Of a DNA stretch of 64,000 nucleotides, positions 17,453-26,562 are shown piece after piece. The stretch is from an uncultured Bacteroides sp. Its GTDB lineage: Bacteria; Bacteroidota; Bacteroidia; Bacteroidales; Bacteroidaceae. The stretch lies in NCBI RefSeq assembly GCF_963675905.1, contig NZ_OY780936.1, positions 930,001 to 994,000 of the forward strand. Direction: 5' to 3'. The position numbers and the translations under genes are program-made. Each line of letters begins with the position of its first letter. Position 1 is the first letter of the stretch. The notes under the pieces were generated by a model that saw only the letters and a program-made list of their open reading frames with translations, ran no database searches and had not been told where the DNA came from.

Positions 17453-20400
17453 TTACCCAATTTTTTCCAGTTCCCCATCATACACATACCAAAGGTATCC
17501 GATGATGTTTTTATAACCCATTTCAGCGAGTAACGAGATATACCCCTTTACCTGCTCGTTGTATTTCTTATTCTTCTTACCAAATTTGAAATCTACCACC
17601 ACAACCTCGTTGTCATTCATCATAACACGGTCGGGGCGGCGCACTTCTAGCGTGCCTTTTTCCTTGTAGATGATGGCACATTCGTTGAATAACCGGTAAG
17701 CTCCCGAGTACCATTCCTGAACCATGGGGTGAGAGAGAGCTTTTTCTGCTGTTTTGCGAATCTCTTTCTCCGTTTTGCTGTCGGGTATTACTCCTTCAAA
17801 GAGTAGTCGCTCAATGGCAGGCTGCACATCTTCTTTGGTTTCAATGGCCGAGAACAGTGTGTGGAGCAGTTGTCCCTGGTTTATGTATTTGCTGTCGCCC
17901 TCACCCGTATCGTCTCCTTTGATGAAGTCTGCCGATCGGTTTGACTGCCGAAATTCGATATTGTGCAAGTGCGACTCAATCTGTACCGGAACACTGCTGA
18001 GGGGAGTAGTAAGCTTGTTGGTAATAGCTTTCTGCTCCTTGACTTCCGACGGACAAAGTTTGCCGAATTCGTAAGGCGAGTCCTCGTCCCACTCAATGGA
18101 TTCTGCTACAGCGACCGACCGTAATGCTCTGCCGAGCAATTCGGACACGGTATTCTTCAGATCTTTCTTTCCCCATACAATCAGGTTCGTCTCCGCGCGG
18201 GTAAAGGCTACATAAAGCAGGTTTAGGTTATCTACCCAAAGCTGAAGACGTTCGTCCAGATAATCTTCTTTATAAATAGATTCCGCCATAGCCGAAGAAT
18301 AGTTCACCGGAACCAGATCGAGCTCATTGAATGGCGGAACGGTGGGTGAGCACCACACCAGCTGATTATTCGTCTCGTTCTCCAGTTTCCAGTCGCAGAA
18401 CGGAAGCAGTACGGTGTGAAACTCCAGTCCTTTGGATTTATGGATAGACATGATTCGTATCCCTTCAATTTCGCCCGACGGAATAGTCTTGCCGCACAGA
18501 CGTTCTTCCCAAAAAGTTATGAAAGAATCGGGGTCGGACGAGTTGTTTTGCAGGTATTCCACTACCGCATCGTAGAACGAGAACAGGTAAGCATCCTGAT
18601 TTTCTATCTTTTCCATCTCGAAAATGCGGAACAGCTCTTCTATCAGTTCGTAAAGAGGCATCAGAGGCAACGCTTCTCTTCCGGAGACGAATTCCGAAGG
18701 CAGGTAATTATCTATCTCGCTAAGCAGCAAAGTATTCAGATCTACTTCTTGTTTCAAAACCTCGTTCTGATAAGAAGCCGCCAATTGTGCTTTTGCAATG
18801 GTATTTTCCGGATTGGAAAGATAACGCAGTGCATCAAGTATCATGCATATAGCCAGCGAAGCATCCAGACGGAAAGCCTCATCGGACACAATGCGATAGG
18901 GGAGATTCTCCTCGAAGAAGCTTGCTATCTGAGGGATAGTCTTGTTCTTGCGCACAAGGATGGTTATATCATTTAGTTTCACACCTTGCTGAATGAGGTC
19001 ATTCACCTCTTCGGCAAGAGATTCCATGGTGTATTGCACGTAATCTTTTCTCTCCTCCGGCGGAGTATCTTTATCATCACCGGCAAGGAACGAGATTTTT
19101 ACGTAGCCCTTATCTTCTTTCTTGGGAGATTCCTGCTTAACATCGCAATATGCATCCTTCAAACTGAAGCATTCTTCGTTCTGCTGTTCATAATAAACAT
19201 CGCACAGATAGTTACATGCTGCGGTAAACAGACCATTGTTGAACCGGATTATGTTCGCTTCACTACGACGATTGGTTGTAAGTGTCTTCACACGAACCGG
19301 AAAACTATCCATCTTATCACGCAATCCGTTCAGGATACCCCAGTCGCCGTTACGCCAGCGGTAAATAGACTGCTTAACATCTCCCACGATGAGGCTGTCT
19401 GAGCCTTGAGAAAGACCTTCGAGTAACAATAGCTTGAAATTATCCCACTGCATACGCGAAGTATCCTGGAATTCGTCAATCATCACATTGCGAATGCTTG
19501 TCCCAATCTTCTCGAAGACGAAAGATGAATCGCCGTCCTGCACCAACCGATGAAGCAATGCATTGGTATCCGACAGCAGGAAACGGTTATTTTCCTTATT
19601 TAGAGAACGCACTTCCTCGTCAATGTTTGCCAGAAGTCGCACTTTATTTACGTGTTGCAAGGAGAGTCGGCAAGAGTTCACAATGGTACTATTCTTTACG
19701 CGATACTCTTCTGATGTCTGCAGCAGAGGAATAAGCTCTTCGCGAGCCAGTTCAATAATAAGATTTTTGTTTGGTGAAGTTTTGGTAGCCCAGTTATCCT
19801 CGCTCTCCAAACACTTCTCTACAGTAATGTTACGCACATCATTGCTCAAAACACCATTATTAATCTTATTGAAATAGCTGCCAATTCCTCGCGCACCGTT
19901 CTTTAAGTCGAGAGGGGTAAGCCCATGCTCTTCGAGTAATCCGTTAAACTGATCGGCAAATCCTTTCATCTGATCCAAAGCCTCCTCTTGAATAGCCTGA
20001 AGCTCTTTTTTGTAATTGCCTATATAATTAGGATTTTTTAGTTTGGCCCGTAGACCACTTCCTTTTTCAATATATCCTTCATCGAAAATATTTCGTCCGA
20101 AGTTCTTTACTTCACCCGAAACATTCCAACGCTTATCGTCTTTTATACGCTCATCAATATAATCGAGCAGCCACGCCAGCACTTCCGAGGTCGGTTTAAG
20201 CTTTTCAATCATTGAATCAACAGCGTCGCTAAGCACTTCTGTATTGTTTAGCTCAATATTCAGATTCGGACTAAGTTCCAGTTCCCGTGCCAGATTGCGC
20301 ATAACCGACTGAAAGAACGAGTCGATAGTCTCAACCCTGAACCGGCTATAGTCGTGAATCATGTAGTTAAGCGCCGTACCTGCTGCTTTTCTCACTTCAG

Positions 20401-20659
20401 CCTCGGGCAGATTCAGCTCTGTGCAAACCTTATCAAGGTAAGCGGCAGAATCTTTATCGGCAGTCCATATTCCGTAAAGCTGGCTCAGGATACGTTCTTT
20501 CATTTCAGAAGTAGCCTTGTTGGTAAATGTAACTGCAAGAATCTGCTGATAAGCCCTTGGATTTTGTATCAGCAATTTAATGTATTCCACCGCCAGGGTA
20601 AACGTTTTCCCCGATCCGGCAGAAGCTTTATATACTAGTAGTTCTGGTGAAACACTCAT
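17453..20659 (-). CDS. addA: AddA-like UvrD-family helicase-nuclease
   Basis: Encodes 1068 residues with all the marks of a superfamily 1A helicase fused to a RecB nuclease. Walker A is KASAGSGKTF (Lys18), Walker B with motif II is DEFQDTS (about 393), motif III is GDVKQSIYRWR, motif V is IMSIHKSKGLEF and motif VI is LLYVAFTRAETN. The C-terminal nuclease strand is VVVVDFKFGK (about 1018). It unwinds DNA at double-strand breaks and cuts one strand, working with the AddB-like product encoded downstream, to make recombinogenic 3' ends. Length is near the usual 1050-1250. The first ATG immediately precedes the Q-motif region, so the start is secure. Inferred to be cytoplasmic and constitutive. 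Confidence 0.9.
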   Translation of the reverse strand: MSVSPELLVYKASAGSGKTFTLAVEYIKLLIQNPRAYQQILAVTFTNKATSEMKERILSQLYGIWTADKDSAAYLDKVCTELNLPEAEVRKAAGTALNYMIHDYSRFRVETIDSFFQSVMRNLARELELSPNLNIELNNTEVLSDAVDSMIEKLKPTSEVLAWLLDYIDERIKDDKRWNVSGEVKNFGRNIFDEGYIEKGSGLRAKLKNPNYIGNYKKELQAIQEEALDQMKGFADQFNGLLEEHGLTPLDLKNGARGIGSYFNKINNGVLSNDVRNITVEKCLESEDNWATKTSPNKNLIIELAREELIPLLQTSEEYRVKNSTIVNSCRLSLQHVNKVRLLANIDEEVRSLNKENNRFLLSDTNALLHRLVQDGDSSFVFEKIGTSIRNVMIDEFQDTSRMQWDNFKLLLLEGLSQGSDSLIVGDVKQSIYRWRNGDWGILNGLRDKMDSFPVRVKTLTTNRRSEANIIRFNNGLFTAACNYLCDVYYEQQNEECFSLKDAYCDVKQESPKKEDKGYVKISFLAGDDKDTPPEERKDYVQYTMESLAEEVNDLIQQGVKLNDITILVRKNKTIPQIASFFEENLPYRIVSDEAFRLDASLAICMILDALRYLSNPENTIAKAQLAASYQNEVLKQEVDLNTLLLSEIDNYLPSEFVSGREALPLMPLYELIEELFRIFEMEKIENQDAYLFSFYDAVVEYLQNNSSDPDSFITFWEERLCGKTIPSGEIEGIRIMSIHKSKGLEFHTVLLPFCDWKLENETNNQLVWCSPTVPPFNELDLVPVNYSSAMAESIYKEDYLDERLQLWVDNLNLLYVAFTRAETNLIVWGKKDLKNTVSELLGRALRSVAVAESIEWDEDSPYEFGKLCPSEVKEQKAITNKLTTPLSSVPVQIESHLHNIEFRQSNRSADFIKGDDTGEGDSKYINQGQLLHTLFSAIETKEDVQPAIERLLFEGVIPDSKTEKEIRKTAEKALSHPMVQEWYSGAYRLFNECAIIYKEKGTLEVRRPDRVMMNDNEVVVVDFKFGKKNKKYNEQVKGYISLLAEMGYKNIIGYLWYVYDGELEKIG

Positions 20660-20948
20660 TGTAAATGTTTTTGTTTATGCAAATATTAAAAAATAGTGCA
20701 GCATTTAACAACAAAAATACGACTAAATTAGAACAAATGCTATAAAAAATATGAATAAATACGTGCAAATTAGAACACTGAAATATATAAATGCTTGATA
20801 TATAATGCTATAATAAATAAAGGTGTTCTAATTTAGTGTAAAATTAGAATTGAGTAATGTTGAGAGTACTTGTAAGATGTTACGGTAGTATTCGTATTAT
20901 TTGAATAGTAAAATCCTATCAATGAAGATGAACTCTCTGAAAATGAAA
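20660..20948. repeat. Gap with four AAATTAGAACA-type copies
   Basis: Between the addA start and the acyl-CoA synthetase terminator, the motif (T/C)AAATTAGAACA occurs at 20724-20735 and 20766-20777, in inverted orientation at about 20824-20836, and degenerately (AAAATTAGAATT) at 20840-20851. The second and third copies could pair across a 45-base loop. The first two are 42 bases apart. Nothing else is recognisable in the gap. Confidence 0.5.
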
Positions 20949-20993
20949 GAAGGATTTTAACCAGACCTTCGTTTTATCTGGTTAAAATCCTTC
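20949..20993 (-). terminator. Terminator of the acyl-CoA synthetase gene
   Basis: A perfect 17-bp stem, 20949-20965 (ending TTTTAACCAGA) with 20977-20993, and an 11-base loop, 60 bases beyond the minus-strand stop codon at 21053. Confidence 0.8.
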
Positions 20994-21052
20994 GAAAGAT
21001 TAAGAATATATCTTTTAACCTCTAAAATGTTTTTTAGAGATTTTAATGTTGA

Positions 21053-22717
21053 TTATCCCTGAATATCCTGATACATAAATCGTTTGATGCTCTTCTTTGC
21101 TGTTTTTTCAAACTCTTCAGGATGCAGTTTTACTTTGGAAATCTGAGAATAACCCGGTAACTGCTGATTCAATGAAGCACGATTTGTTTCCATAGCTTTT
21201 TCAATATCCTCGTTGCTTAGTCCGTTGGCAAAAGCATCATCGTAATCCGGATATATTAATGCCACGAGCTTTTCATTTTGCATCACAATAATTGATTCTG
21301 AAACATACGGCATATTATTAAGTACAGATTCAATCTCTTCAGGATAGATATTTTGTCCGGAAGCATTCATAAGTAGATTCTTGCAGCGTCCCTTAATGCT
21401 AATGTTTCCTTCTTTGTCCATCACAGCCATATCACCAGTGTGTAGCCAGCCGTTCTCGTCGATAACACCTTTTGTAGCCTCTTCATTTTTATAATATCCC
21501 AGCATCATATTCTCACCTTTGCAGATAAGTTCGCCGGGAGTGCTTTCCGGATTTTCCGATGCAACGGCAACTTCCATACGCGAAGCAGCTTTCCCGCAGC
21601 ACTTTTGCTTTAAGTCCGACCAATGACTGGATGCAATGATTGGTCCGCATTCCGTCATTCCGTATGCAATGGTATATGGAAAATTAATTGTTCTCAGTAA
21701 AGATTCAATTCCTCCGTTCAGTGGTGCACCGCCAATGATAATTTCGGTAAAGTTGCCGCCAAAGGCATCCATAGCTTCCTGTCTGATGGATGCTTTGAGC
21801 TTCTCATTTACGATAGGTACCTGAAGCAGAATTTTGTTTACTCTGTTATCAAATCTTGGAAGAATGTTTTTCTTTATGATCTTTTCTACAATAAGTGGCA
21901 CACAGGAAATCAGTTTTGGTTTTATTTCCGAGAATGATTGTGCAATAATCTTAGGTGAAGGCATGCGGGTAAGGTAATACACGTGTGCTCCGGCACAAAT
22001 ACCATAAAGGAAATCGTATACCATTCCGAAAATATGTCCCATTGGCAGAATTCCTACCAAATTATCTCCCGGACCAATCGGATGCTTTTCCCAGCAATAC
22101 TCCACGTTTGATGTAAGACTGCGGTATGGCAGCATTACTCCCTTTGAGAAACCTGTCGTACCTGATGTATAATTGATTACAGCAAGTTCTTCGGGGCTAT
22201 CTTTTCGGTAAGAGATATCGTGTGGACGGAAGTTGCGCGGATATTTTTTGCCGTAAAGGGCATTAAGATGCTCGTGCGCATAGCTTAACTTCTCAGAGCG
22301 TGAAACAACAAGTTCAAATGTGTTGAGCACGATAATACCTTCCAGATTAGGCATAAACTCCTCATTCAGATTTTCCCAGACCTGATCTCCCACAAACATA
22401 AAGCGAGCTTCGGAATGGTTAACTATATTGTGTATATTATCGGCCTTGAATTCGTGAAGAACCGGCACGGCAACGCCTCCATAAGTAATTGTTGCCAGTA
22501 CGGCTACTGCCCAGAAGGAGCTGTTTCTGCCGCATACGGCAACTTTATCTCCTTTTTTTATACCGGCTTCTTCAAATAGAAGGTGAATTTTTGCTATTTT
22601 TCTTGCTACGTCTTTATATTGAAAAGTTTCCCCGTTGTAGTCTGTCAGGGCGTTTAAATCCCAATTGTTGATGATGCTTTGTTCTATGTATTTTATAAAG
22701 CAGTCTTGTTGTTTCAT
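21053..22717 (-). CDS. Long-chain acyl-CoA synthetase (AMP-binding)
   Basis: Encodes 554 residues of the adenylate-forming superfamily. The P-loop YTSGTTGFSKGV (about 180), the ATP motif YGMTECGP, the core motif GWLHTGD, the hinge IKGRCKN and the C-terminal catalytic Lys region (FEKTAKKSIKRF) are all present in order. It activates a fatty acid to acyl-AMP and then acyl-CoA, probably at the inner face of the membrane. Substrate chain length is not readable. The gene is monocistronic. A TACATTTG minus-7 box at 22757-22750 and an inverted repeat in the leader precede it, and a strong terminator follows. Confidence 0.85.
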   Translation of the reverse strand: MKQQDCFIKYIEQSIINNWDLNALTDYNGETFQYKDVARKIAKIHLLFEEAGIKKGDKVAVCGRNSSFWAVAVLATITYGGVAVPVLHEFKADNIHNIVNHSEARFMFVGDQVWENLNEEFMPNLEGIIVLNTFELVVSRSEKLSYAHEHLNALYGKKYPRNFRPHDISYRKDSPEELAVINYTSGTTGFSKGVMLPYRSLTSNVEYCWEKHPIGPGDNLVGILPMGHIFGMVYDFLYGICAGAHVYYLTRMPSPKIIAQSFSEIKPKLISCVPLIVEKIIKKNILPRFDNRVNKILLQVPIVNEKLKASIRQEAMDAFGGNFTEIIIGGAPLNGGIESLLRTINFPYTIAYGMTECGPIIASSHWSDLKQKCCGKAASRMEVAVASENPESTPGELICKGENMMLGYYKNEEATKGVIDENGWLHTGDMAVMDKEGNISIKGRCKNLLMNASGQNIYPEEIESVLNNMPYVSESIIVMQNEKLVALIYPDYDDAFANGLSNEDIEKAMETNRASLNQQLPGYSQISKVKLHPEEFEKTAKKSIKRFMYQDIQG

Positions 22718-22725
22718 AAATCTAG

Positions 22726-22757
22726 TTGCACAAATGATTTGTTTTTGTGCAAATGTA
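22726..22757 (-). promoter_or_regulatory. Promoter box and inverted repeat before acyl-CoA synthetase
   Basis: TTGCACAAA (22726-22734) and TTTGTGCAA (22744-22752) are perfect 9-bp inverted arms around 9 bases. On the minus strand TACATTTG (22757-22750) fits the minus-7 consensus and overlaps the outer arm. The repeat therefore sits at or just after the expected transcription start, either as an operator or as a stem at the mRNA 5' end. Confidence 0.5.
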
Positions 22758-22823
22758 AGCAGCAGAGCCTTTATAAGGAAAAAAACTAATAAGTTTTAGG
22801 GTAAATTAACGAGAATAAGAAAC

Positions 22824-23288
22824 TCAATGAAACTTACCGGATAAGTGTTCTATATCTATCTTTATCACCTGAATTCGTGTAATTGCCTGATTGATATATT
22901 TTTCCCCCGTTTCCATGTGCTCTGGAGAGTATTTTTTCAATAATAACATCATCGCGTAACGAATTTCTTCTTCTGAGCTTACAAAGCTTGCTTTGCCAAA
23001 TGCCATACTACTTTTGTAATTTGTAGTGAATTTCTCAGCAATAACTTCGGCATTCTGAACTACGCAAAAGCTTACTTTATTATTTTCTTTTAGGCTACGA
23101 AGTTTTTCTCCTTCTGTGGCACAATGGAAATAAATGTGGTTTTCTTCAACAACATAGTTAAGTGGCACGCCATATCCGTAATTGTTTTGCCCGCACATAG
23201 ATAAAATACCGTATGATCCGCTTTCAAGAACTTCTTTAGCTTGTTGAGAATCCATTTCTCTCTCTTTTCTTCTTATTTCTGCAAACAT
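22824..23288 (-). CDS. Nim-like pyridoxamine-phosphate-oxidase-fold flavoprotein
   Basis: Encodes 154 residues. Its arrangement is that of the small FMN-binding split-barrel proteins annotated as pyridoxamine 5'-phosphate oxidase family, which include the 5-nitroimidazole reductases NimA-K. ESGSYGILSMCGQNNYGYGVPLNYV is followed by IYFHCATEGEKLRSLKEN, NKVSFCVV and the YKSSMAFGKASFV strand. It would bind FMN or heme and reduce small molecules in the cytoplasm. Such chromosomal relatives are common and do not by themselves imply metronidazole resistance. The start at 23288 gives a normal-length N-terminus (IRRKEREM). It lies downstream of hcp but is separated from it by a terminator. Confidence 0.8.
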   Translation of the reverse strand: MFAEIRRKEREMDSQQAKEVLESGSYGILSMCGQNNYGYGVPLNYVVEENHIYFHCATEGEKLRSLKENNKVSFCVVQNAEVIAEKFTTNYKSSMAFGKASFVSSEEEIRYAMMLLLKKYSPEHMETGEKYINQAITRIQVIKIDIEHLSGKFH

Positions 23289-23339
23289 CTTTTTTTATTT
23301 TTAGCTTGACAAAAGTAAATATATAAAGTATTAGAACAA

Positions 23340-23371
23340 ATATCCCGATGCTTAAAAAAACACCGGGATAT
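23340..23371 (-). terminator. Terminator of hcp
   Basis: TATCCCGaTG (23341-23350) pairs with CAcCGGGATA (23361-23370) with one mismatch, giving a 10-base stem 51 bases beyond the minus-strand hcp stop. Confidence 0.65.
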
Positions 23372-23421
23372 ACAAAAACTGGTTAGGTTCTGAAATAGTT
23401 CTAAATATTAAAAAAGAATTT

Positions 23422-25053
23422 TTATGCAAGGAATGCTGCTATATCTTCGTCGGCAGTACTGATTCCACCAATTCCAAAGTTTTCTACCAACACATTTGTT
23501 ACGTTTGGCGAAAGGAATGCAGGAAGAGTAGGACCAAGGTGAATCTTTTTCACTCCCAAATGAAGCAGTGCAAGCAATACGATAACTGCCTTCTGTTCGT
23601 ACCATGCGATGTTGTAGATGATAGGAAGATCGTTTATATCTTCAAGTTCAAATACTTCTTTCAGTTTCAGTGCGATTACAGCCAATGAGTAACTGTCGTT
23701 ACATTGTCCGGCATCGAGCACGCGAGGAATTCCGTTGATATCACCCAGAGGAAGTTTATTATAACGATACTTAGCACAACCGGCAGTAAGGATCACTGTA
23801 TCTTTAGGCAATTTTTCTGCAAACTCGGTATAGTAGCTGCGACTCTTCATTCTTCCGTCGCAACCTGCCATTACAAAGAATTTGCTGATGGCTCCACTCT
23901 TAACTGCATCCACAACTTTATCTGCCAAAGCAAGAACCTGAGCGTGTGCAAATCCACCCACAATCTTTCCACTCTCAATTTCTGTAGGTGGCTGACAGGT
24001 TTTAGCGTGTGCAATAATAGCAGAGAAATCTTTTGGCTGACCATTTACACGTGCCGGAATGTGAGTAGCTCCTTCAAGTCCGCTGGCTCCTGTTGTATAG
24101 ATACGGTCTTTGTATGTAGCATTCTTAGTAGGAGGTACAATACAGTTGGTTGTAAAGAGAACCGGACCGTTGAATGTTTCGAATTCCTCTTTTTGTTTCC
24201 ACCAAGCATTACCATAGTTACCTACAAGGTGCTTGTATTTCTTCAATTCAGGATAGTAGTGTGCAGGAAGCATTTCGCTGTGAGTGTACACATCAACACC
24301 TGTTCCTTCAGTTTGTTGAAGAAGTTCTTCAAGATCTTTCAGGTCGTGTCCGCTGATTAAGATTCCAGGATTCTTGCCTACGCCGATGTTTACTTCAGAC
24401 AACTCAGGATTTCCGTAATGGCTGGTGTTGGCAGAATCAAGCTGTGCCATTGCACTAACACCATATTTACCTGTTTCCAGAGTTAATGCGATAAGCTCAT
24501 TAACGGTTATATCGTTTCTTGTAATTTCTGCAAGGGCGTGTTGCATAAATGCAAAGAGGTCTGCATTTTCATTGTCCAGATTCCATGCATGTTCCACGTA
24601 AGCAGCCATACCTTTAATACCATAATGTACAAGTTCTTTCAGAGAACGGATATCTTCATCCTGATTACGAAGTACACCTACAGTCTTAGATTTTTCTTCG
24701 AATTCACTTTCGTTACCATCCCATGTACATTCATCCGGAGGATTTGGAAGAGAAACCTGCTTAGCCAGCTCTTTCTTTAAAGCAAGTCCGCTCTTTATTT
24801 TTTCTATAATAGCCTGCTTGTCGAAGTTTGCATTGGTAATGGTCATAAACAATCCGTCGAATACAAACTTATCGGCTTCAGAAGAAGGAGTGCCAGCCTT
24901 GCGCAATTCCTGATTGTAAACCGCAACACCACGTACTACAAACAAAAGAAGGTCTTGCATATTAGCTACTTCGGGAGTTTTACCACAAACACCACTCAAA
25001 GTACACCCGGTACCTTTTGAAGCTTCTTGACATTGAAAACAGAACATACTCAT
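23422..25053 (-). CDS. hcp: Hybrid cluster protein (hydroxylamine/NO reductase)
   Basis: Encodes 543 residues. The N-terminal cluster motif [13 protein letters not shown] with Cys5, Cys8, Cys17 and Cys23 is the class-defining ligand set. Downstream [53 protein letters not shown] and [11 protein letters not shown] carry the hybrid-cluster ligands of the family. Hcp reduces nitric oxide (and hydroxylamine in vitro) in anaerobes and also acts in S-nitrosylation. It is encoded near a Crp/Fnr regulator, and a Crp/Fnr-type palindrome, TGTAAC-N4-GTTACA, lies at 25127-25142 in its promoter, suggesting induction by nitrosative stress. Start ATG at 25053 is clear because the motif follows immediately. 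Confidence 0.95.
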   Translation of the reverse strand: MSMFCFQCQEASKGTGCTLSGVCGKTPEVANMQDLLLFVVRGVAVYNQELRKAGTPSSEADKFVFDGLFMTITNANFDKQAIIEKIKSGLALKKELAKQVSLPNPPDECTWDGNESEFEEKSKTVGVLRNQDEDIRSLKELVHYGIKGMAAYVEHAWNLDNENADLFAFMQHALAEITRNDITVNELIALTLETGKYGVSAMAQLDSANTSHYGNPELSEVNIGVGKNPGILISGHDLKDLEELLQQTEGTGVDVYTHSEMLPAHYYPELKKYKHLVGNYGNAWWKQKEEFETFNGPVLFTTNCIVPPTKNATYKDRIYTTGASGLEGATHIPARVNGQPKDFSAIIAHAKTCQPPTEIESGKIVGGFAHAQVLALADKVVDAVKSGAISKFFVMAGCDGRMKSRSYYTEFAEKLPKDTVILTAGCAKYRYNKLPLGDINGIPRVLDAGQCNDSYSLAVIALKLKEVFELEDINDLPIIYNIAWYEQKAVIVLLALLHLGVKKIHLGPTLPAFLSPNVTNVLVENFGIGGISTADEDIAAFLA

Positions 25054-25096
25054 AATCTTATTACTTTTAGACGTTAATTACTAATTTTTGATGTGA

Positions 25097-25142
25097 CAAA
25101 GATATGAGGTAGTATAGAGAGAATTCTGTAACCAATGTTACA
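25097..25142 (-). promoter_or_regulatory. hcp promoter with Crp/Fnr-type operator
   Basis: On the minus strand TATCTTTG (25104-25097) matches the TAnnTTTG minus-7 box, with no TTTG or TTG at the expected minus-33 distance. Instead a palindrome TGTAAC-CAAT-GTTACA covers 25127-25142, centred about 42 bases before the probable transcription start. That is the position used by Crp/Fnr-family activators. The regulator encoded at 25795-26460 is the natural candidate. Confidence 0.6.
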
Positions 25143-25157
25143 ACAGTGAAAATAATT

Positions 25158-25202
25158 GAGCTGTTTTTCAGAATTTGTTTTTTATTTCCTGAAGAACAGC
25201 TC
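25158..25202 (-). terminator. Terminator between the DinB-like gene and hcp
   Basis: GAGCTGTTtTTCAG (25158-25171) pairs with CTGAAgAACAGCTC (25189-25202) with one mismatch, 10 bases beyond the DinB-like stop. It shows that hcp is transcribed from its own promoter. Confidence 0.7.
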
Positions 25203-25211
25203 TCAGAGATC

Positions 25212-25679
25212 TTATTTTGATTTAATTAATTCATCAATTTCATTCATATGCAGGTGCAGATGATCAAGATAACCTGTTATCATATCTTCTAATGTTACTT
25301 TGGTTCCTTCGAAATCTGTCCAGAAGTTCTGCAATGCCGAAGAATCTGCTTCTTCAATTACCTGAATAATATGCAAATTATAGAATTTCCATAGCTGAAT
25401 AAGATTCTTCCAATCAGATTTCTCATAATTCTGAATGGCGATCCATAGGTCATTGTCCTGCCTGTAGTCAGGGAAAACAAGCTCTTTGTGGTATTGAAGT
25501 CGCACCATGCGCTGGTGGTTATTGGAGGCGGAATCTATGAGATGACCTAATATTTGTTTAATGTTTCTGTTTTGTCTGTTTCTTCTTTCAGTAATAACCT
25601 CTGTAGATAAGTTCTCTAATGTGGGTTCCCATTCCTTAAGAACGTGAGCAATGCCTGTAGTTGTTGATGTAAAATCCAT
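25212..25679 (-). CDS. DinB-like metal-dependent protein
   Basis: About 156 residues from the ATG at 25679. The open frame extends to 25766, but the extra residues are hydrophobic and unlike the family, so the later start is preferred. The four-helix-bundle DinB/YfiT pattern is visible: LGHLIDSASNNHQRMV with a putative metal His, and near the C-terminus GYLDHLHLHMNEI, whose His residues complete the triad. Bacterial members are thiol- or small-molecule transferases or of unknown role. The regulator gene ends about 115 bases upstream of this start, so the pair may be co-transcribed. This protein is unrelated to DNA polymerase IV despite the shared DinB name. Confidence 0.75.
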   Translation of the reverse strand: MDFTSTTTGIAHVLKEWEPTLENLSTEVITERRNRQNRNIKQILGHLIDSASNNHQRMVRLQYHKELVFPDYRQDNDLWIAIQNYEKSDWKNLIQLWKFYNLHIIQVIEEADSSALQNFWTDFEGTKVTLEDMITGYLDHLHLHMNEIDELIKSK

Positions 25680-25794
25680 AATTGTGTTTATTGAATTGAG
25701 TTTGATAAAAAAAGAATAGCCTCTGAATAAAATAAAAACGATGATACGGAAATGCTTTTGTAGCAAGTAGAGTTCCTGCCTATGCGAAGAAATA

Positions 25795-26460
25795 TTATCG
25801 GATCAGCTCTTTCAGCTTTTCCTTTTTAAGAATGCGGATATGTTTTCGGTCTACGGATATAAGACCTTCATCCTGCATGTGTGAAAGTTCGCGGGCAAGT
25901 GACGGACGAGACACACCAAAGTAGTCGGCCATCTCCTGTTGTGAACGGTCCATAACGACTTTATCGTCAGCGGTAGCAGATAGACGAAGAATATATGATG
26001 CAAGTTTCTGTTTGATGTTCTTAAAGGATAGAAAGAATAACTTATCAGAGAGAGTTTTGGCATAATTTGCCGATGTATTCAAATAGTTTTCCAGGAACAG
26101 TTGGTTGCGTTGAAAAAGCAATAGTACACTTTCCTTGGGAATAAACAGAGCATCGACTTCTTCATTGGCGGTAACCTCTACCGGATATTTGTTTTCTGTT
26201 CCGAAAAGAAATAAAGGAGCTAGTGCACGGGGTGAAGCTATATCTTCAATTTTTATTAGTTTACCCGAGTAATCAATCATTTCGCCCCTAACACTTCCCT
26301 TTAAAAGAATGATTAGCCGATTACATGAATCTCCCTGAAAGGCAAGAATATCTCCCTTCCTAAAATTCTTTATATTGTAATTTATTCCCTCGAAATTATT
26401 TGTGAGTTCCTCAGGAGTTGTTCCTTTGAATAGTGGATTTTTTAATAGTATGCTAATCAT
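25795..26460 (-). CDS. Crp/Fnr-family transcription regulator
   Basis: Encodes 221 residues: a cyclic-nucleotide-type effector barrel (about 1-120, with FRKGDILAFQGDSCNRLIILLKG), a dimer helix, and a winged helix at the C-terminus (SQQEMADYFGVSRPSLAREL, recognition helix RPSLARE). There is no N-terminal Cys cluster like that of Fnr, so it does not sense oxygen through an iron-sulphur cluster. A heme- or ligand-sensing HcpR-like role is likely given the neighbouring hcp and the TGTAAC-N4-GTTACA site before it. Upstream on the minus strand TATATTTG-like boxes fit a promoter. Target assignment is an inference. Confidence 0.85.
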   Translation of the reverse strand: MISILLKNPLFKGTTPEELTNNFEGINYNIKNFRKGDILAFQGDSCNRLIILLKGSVRGEMIDYSGKLIKIEDIASPRALAPLFLFGTENKYPVEVTANEEVDALFIPKESVLLLFQRNQLFLENYLNTSANYAKTLSDKLFFLSFKNIKQKLASYILRLSATADDKVVMDRSQQEMADYFGVSRPSLARELSHMQDEGLISVDRKHIRILKKEKLKELIR

Positions 26461-26562
26461 TTGTTTCTTTATAATAATAGTTCTCTGAATGAAAAACTTT
26501 ACTACAAATATACAAATATTACGCTTGGTTGTACTTTAACCCAACTTTTTTTCTCTTTTTCC

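Noticed and set aside
23422-26460. Nim-like protein, hcp, DinB-like protein and regulator as a single operon
   Set aside because: Hairpins at 25158-25202 and 23340-23371 and a separate promoter before hcp show at least three transcription units.
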